Origin: UBA1858 sp963926275
Lineage (GTDB): Bacteria; Pseudomonadota; Gammaproteobacteria; UBA4575
DNA: 8,729 nucleotides
Assembly: GCA_963926275.1 (NCBI GenBank)
Contig: CAWUWP010000040.1
Span: 1 to 8,729, forward strand
Reading direction: 5' to 3'
In this document: in pieces, positions 6,983 to 8,729 of the stretch
Layout: each line of letters opens with the position of its first letter
Position numbering within the stretch: position 1 is the first letter of the stretch
The notes under the pieces: model-generated
Database searches by the model: none
What the model was told of the DNA's origin: nothing
The model's input: only the letters and a program-made list of their open reading frames with translations
Program-made: the position numbers and the translations under genes

Positions 6983-7483
6983 ATGCGCTGTCCATTTTGT
7001 GGTGCAAATGATACTAGAGTAATAGATTCTCGGTTAGCGGGAGATGGTAGCCAGGTCCGCCGTCGCAGAGAGTGTGCAAAGTGCAAAGAGCGCTACACAA
7101 CCTTTGAGACGGCGGAATTAGATCTACCAAGAATTGTAAAACGTGATGGTCGACGCGAAGCATTCACCACGGACAAACTTCGTACCGGTATTACTCACGC
7201 CATTGAAAAAAGACCTGTCTCTACCGATCAGGTAGAAAAAATCATTGATCATATTCGTCGTCTTTGTCTTGCTTATGGTGACCGAGAAATTCCTGCCAAC
7301 CAGTTAGGTGAGTGGGTAATGCACGAATTAAGAAATGTAGATCAAGTTGCTTACGTTCGCTTTGCATCTGTATATCGTTCATTTACTGATGTACAAGAAT
7401 TCCGAGAAATTATAGAACACGTTGAAAATGATCTTTCTCCGGAAATGCGAAAAAGTCAGCTGTCTTTAATCTCAGATAGCTAA
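6983..7483 (+). CDS. nrdR: Transcriptional repressor NrdR
   Basis: NrdR represses ribonucleotide reductase operons by binding NrdR boxes, sensing dATP/ATP through an ATP-cone domain. The 166-residue product has the N-terminal zinc ribbon with Cys3, Cys6, Cys31 and Cys34 (MRCPFCGAND; RRRRECAKCKERYTTFE), then the ATP-cone from about residue 49 (PRIVKRDGRREAF) to about 139 (VAYVRFASVYRSFTDVQEF). It is about 17 residues longer than E. coli NrdR (149) because of a polar C-terminal tail after the conserved block. The Shine-Dalgarno sequence is weak (AGAGAAAG, 6972-6979). It sits between glyA and ribD, as in many gammaproteobacteria, and the ribD ATG follows its stop after only 8 bases. Confidence 0.97.
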   Translation: MRCPFCGANDTRVIDSRLAGDGSQVRRRRECAKCKERYTTFETAELDLPRIVKRDGRREAFTTDKLRTGITHAIEKRPVSTDQVEKIIDHIRRLCLAYGDREIPANQLGEWVMHELRNVDQVAYVRFASVYRSFTDVQEFREIIEHVENDLSPEMRKSQLSLISDS

Positions 7484-7491
7484 TTATAAGC

Positions 7492-8604
7492 ATGACCAAT
7501 CAACGTGATGTCGAGCACATGTCGCTTGCGCTACGTCTTGCAAAACAAGGCCGTTATACCACCAGGCCTAACCCCAATGTCGGATGTGTTATCACCAATA
7601 AACAAGGTGATATTGTTGGTACTGGCTATCATGCTAGAGCCGGGGAACCTCACGCAGAAATTCATGCGCTAAAAGAAGCTGGAGATCTCGCCAATCAAGG
7701 AACCGCTTACGTCACCCTGGAACCATGTTGCCATCACGGTAAAACTGGTCCGTGTACACAGGCCTTAATAGATGCAAAAGTTTCCAATGTCGTTATTGCC
7801 ATGCAAGATCCAAATCCATTGGTTGCAGGTAAGGGAATACAAGCATTGCGCGAGCATGGCATTGATGTTGCTGACAATGTATTAACTGAACAAGCTAAGT
7901 TACTTAACCGTGGATTCATCAAGCGCATGACTCAAGGATTACCTTGGGTGACGGTAAAAACAGCAACCAGCATGGATGGCCGAACATGTTTAGGTAATGG
8001 CTTATCCAAATGGATCACATCTGAACATGCTCGCCTTGATGTGCAGAAACTACGTGCGAGTAGTGATGCTATATTGACAGGCATCGGCACCGTACTTGCT
8101 GATGATCCTTCATTAAACATACGTCTCAACAGTGAACAGTTAGGTATTAGTGGCAATGTTCTTCAACCCATTCGCGTGGTGATTGATCCTGACTTGAAAA
8201 TATCGCCAAATGCAAAATTACTACAGCTAGCAGGTAATGCAATAATATTTGTTCGAAAAGACATAGATACCAGCAAATTTCGTGATATTAAAAACTGTCA
8301 AATAATTCATTTGCCAGATGAAGAAGGAAAATTTAATTTGCAATGGGTGTTGGAAGAATTGTCGGCATTAGATATTAATAACGTCATGGTAGAAGCAGGC
8401 GGCTCATTAGTTGGGCAGTTGGTGAATTCAAAACTAGTCGATGAATTGATCCACTATCTGTCGCCGACCTTGATGGGTAATGCTTCTATGGGAATGTTAG
8501 ACATTGATGAAATTACAAAAATGGATAATTGTATCTCTTTAAACACATCAGATATTCGAAAACTTGGTGATGACTTACGAATCACCTCCTTATTAACTTA
8601 TTAA
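7492..8604 (+). CDS. ribD: Bifunctional riboflavin biosynthesis deaminase/reductase
   Basis: RibD performs the second and third steps of riboflavin synthesis: deamination of the pyrimidine made from GTP by GTP cyclohydrolase II, then NADPH-dependent reduction of the ribose side chain. The 370 residues (E. coli 367) contain an N-terminal cytidine-deaminase-type zinc domain with His54 and Glu56 (PHAEIHAL), Cys79 and Cys88 (LEPCCHHGKTGPC). The C-terminal reductase domain starts near residue 150 (PWVTVKTATSMDGRT) and includes WITSEHAR, DAILTGIGTVLADDPSL and VEAGGSLVGQLV. There is no FMN riboswitch, since only 8 bases separate it from nrdR, and no strong Shine-Dalgarno sequence, so translation may be coupled to nrdR. 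The next gene in many relatives would be ribE; here it is a proteasome-like gene. Confidence 0.97.
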   Translation: MTNQRDVEHMSLALRLAKQGRYTTRPNPNVGCVITNKQGDIVGTGYHARAGEPHAEIHALKEAGDLANQGTAYVTLEPCCHHGKTGPCTQALIDAKVSNVVIAMQDPNPLVAGKGIQALREHGIDVADNVLTEQAKLLNRGFIKRMTQGLPWVTVKTATSMDGRTCLGNGLSKWITSEHARLDVQKLRASSDAILTGIGTVLADDPSLNIRLNSEQLGISGNVLQPIRVVIDPDLKISPNAKLLQLAGNAIIFVRKDIDTSKFRDIKNCQIIHLPDEEGKFNLQWVLEELSALDINNVMVEAGGSLVGQLVNSKLVDELIHYLSPTLMGNASMGMLDIDEITKMDNCISLNTSDIRKLGDDLRITSLLTY

Positions 8605-8612
8605 AAATACCT

Positions 8613-8729
8613 ATGTCTACAATAGTTGCAGTCGAGAAAAATGGAAAAGTTTGTATTGCCGCAGACTCACTCACCACGTTTGGTGATATACGTCAAAGTA
8701 ATGAATATGACTTAACCAGTGAAAAAATA
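8613..8729 (+). CDS. Proteasome/HslV-like Ntn-hydrolase, N-terminal fragment (runs off window)
   Basis: Thirty-nine codons are visible. The opening MSTIVAVEKNGKVCIAADS resembles the first strands of HslV and proteasome beta subunits, where the chain starts after Met removal with a nucleophilic threonine (HslV: TTIVSV). After Met removal, Asp17 (in AADS) aligns with the conserved active-site aspartate, and the lysine of SEKI, near position 37, may match the catalytic lysine. Position 1 is serine rather than threonine. The following TTFGD-R block differs from HslV itself, so this is more likely one of the other bacterial proteasome homologues (the BPH type is one possibility) than hslV, and no hslU is visible. 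The ATG follows the ribD stop by 8 bases with no clear Shine-Dalgarno sequence, suggesting coupling to ribD. Family is fairly sure; subfamily and substrate are unknown. Confidence 0.7.
   Translation, partial: MSTIVAVEKNGKVCIAADSLTTFGDIRQSNEYDLTSEKI

Noticed and set aside
7484..7491. FMN riboswitch before ribD
   Set aside because: The gap to nrdR is 8 bases, too short for any aptamer.

Overview
The window looks like chromosomal DNA from a gammaproteobacterium with a fairly AT-rich genome. This rests on the long single-chain PurL, EttA, NrdR and RibD, which all read like close relatives of the enterobacterial proteins, and on the glyA-nrdR-ribD gene order common in Gammaproteobacteria. I cannot name the genus. 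Most genes are housekeeping genes.

Layout. At 2-1057 (+) is the 3' end of purL, with its glutamine amidotransferase domain. At 1212-1789 (+) is a small outer-membrane beta-barrel gene that looks broken: a frameshift at the signal-peptide junction and one in-frame stop codon. At 1806-2753 (+) is msrP, a Tat-exported molybdenum enzyme that repairs oxidised methionine in periplasmic proteins. A 541-base gap follows. It holds an inverted pair of REP-like hairpins and no gene, and the usual partner msrQ is absent. At 3295-3732 (+) is a membrane-anchored, very acidic, methionine-rich repeat protein. A perfect 23-bp hairpin then separates it from ettA (3793-5466, -), which runs convergently. A 222-base divergent gap leads to glyA (5689-6945), nrdR (6983-7483) and ribD (7492-8604), closely spaced on the + strand and probably one operon. 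The last 117 bases start a proteasome/HslV-type Ntn-hydrolase gene (8613 onward) that runs out of the window.

How the genes work together. glyA supplies glycine and one-carbon units used in purine synthesis, where purL also acts. nrdR controls ribonucleotide reductase genes. ribD starts riboflavin synthesis from GTP. ettA couples translation to energy state. The most interesting part is the msrP region. MsrP reduces methionine sulfoxide in the cell envelope, and about 540 bases downstream lies a protein with 21 methionines in 145 residues, no cysteine, and an N-terminal membrane anchor. This resembles in logic the Azospira hypochlorite-scavenging pair of a YedY/MsrP enzyme with a methionine-rich periplasmic peptide (MrpX). 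Here the pair would be a membrane-tethered, LEA-like version. That link is inference from composition and proximity, not proof. The second point of interest is the proteasome-like protein downstream of ribD, whose residue at the expected Thr1 nucleophile position is serine.
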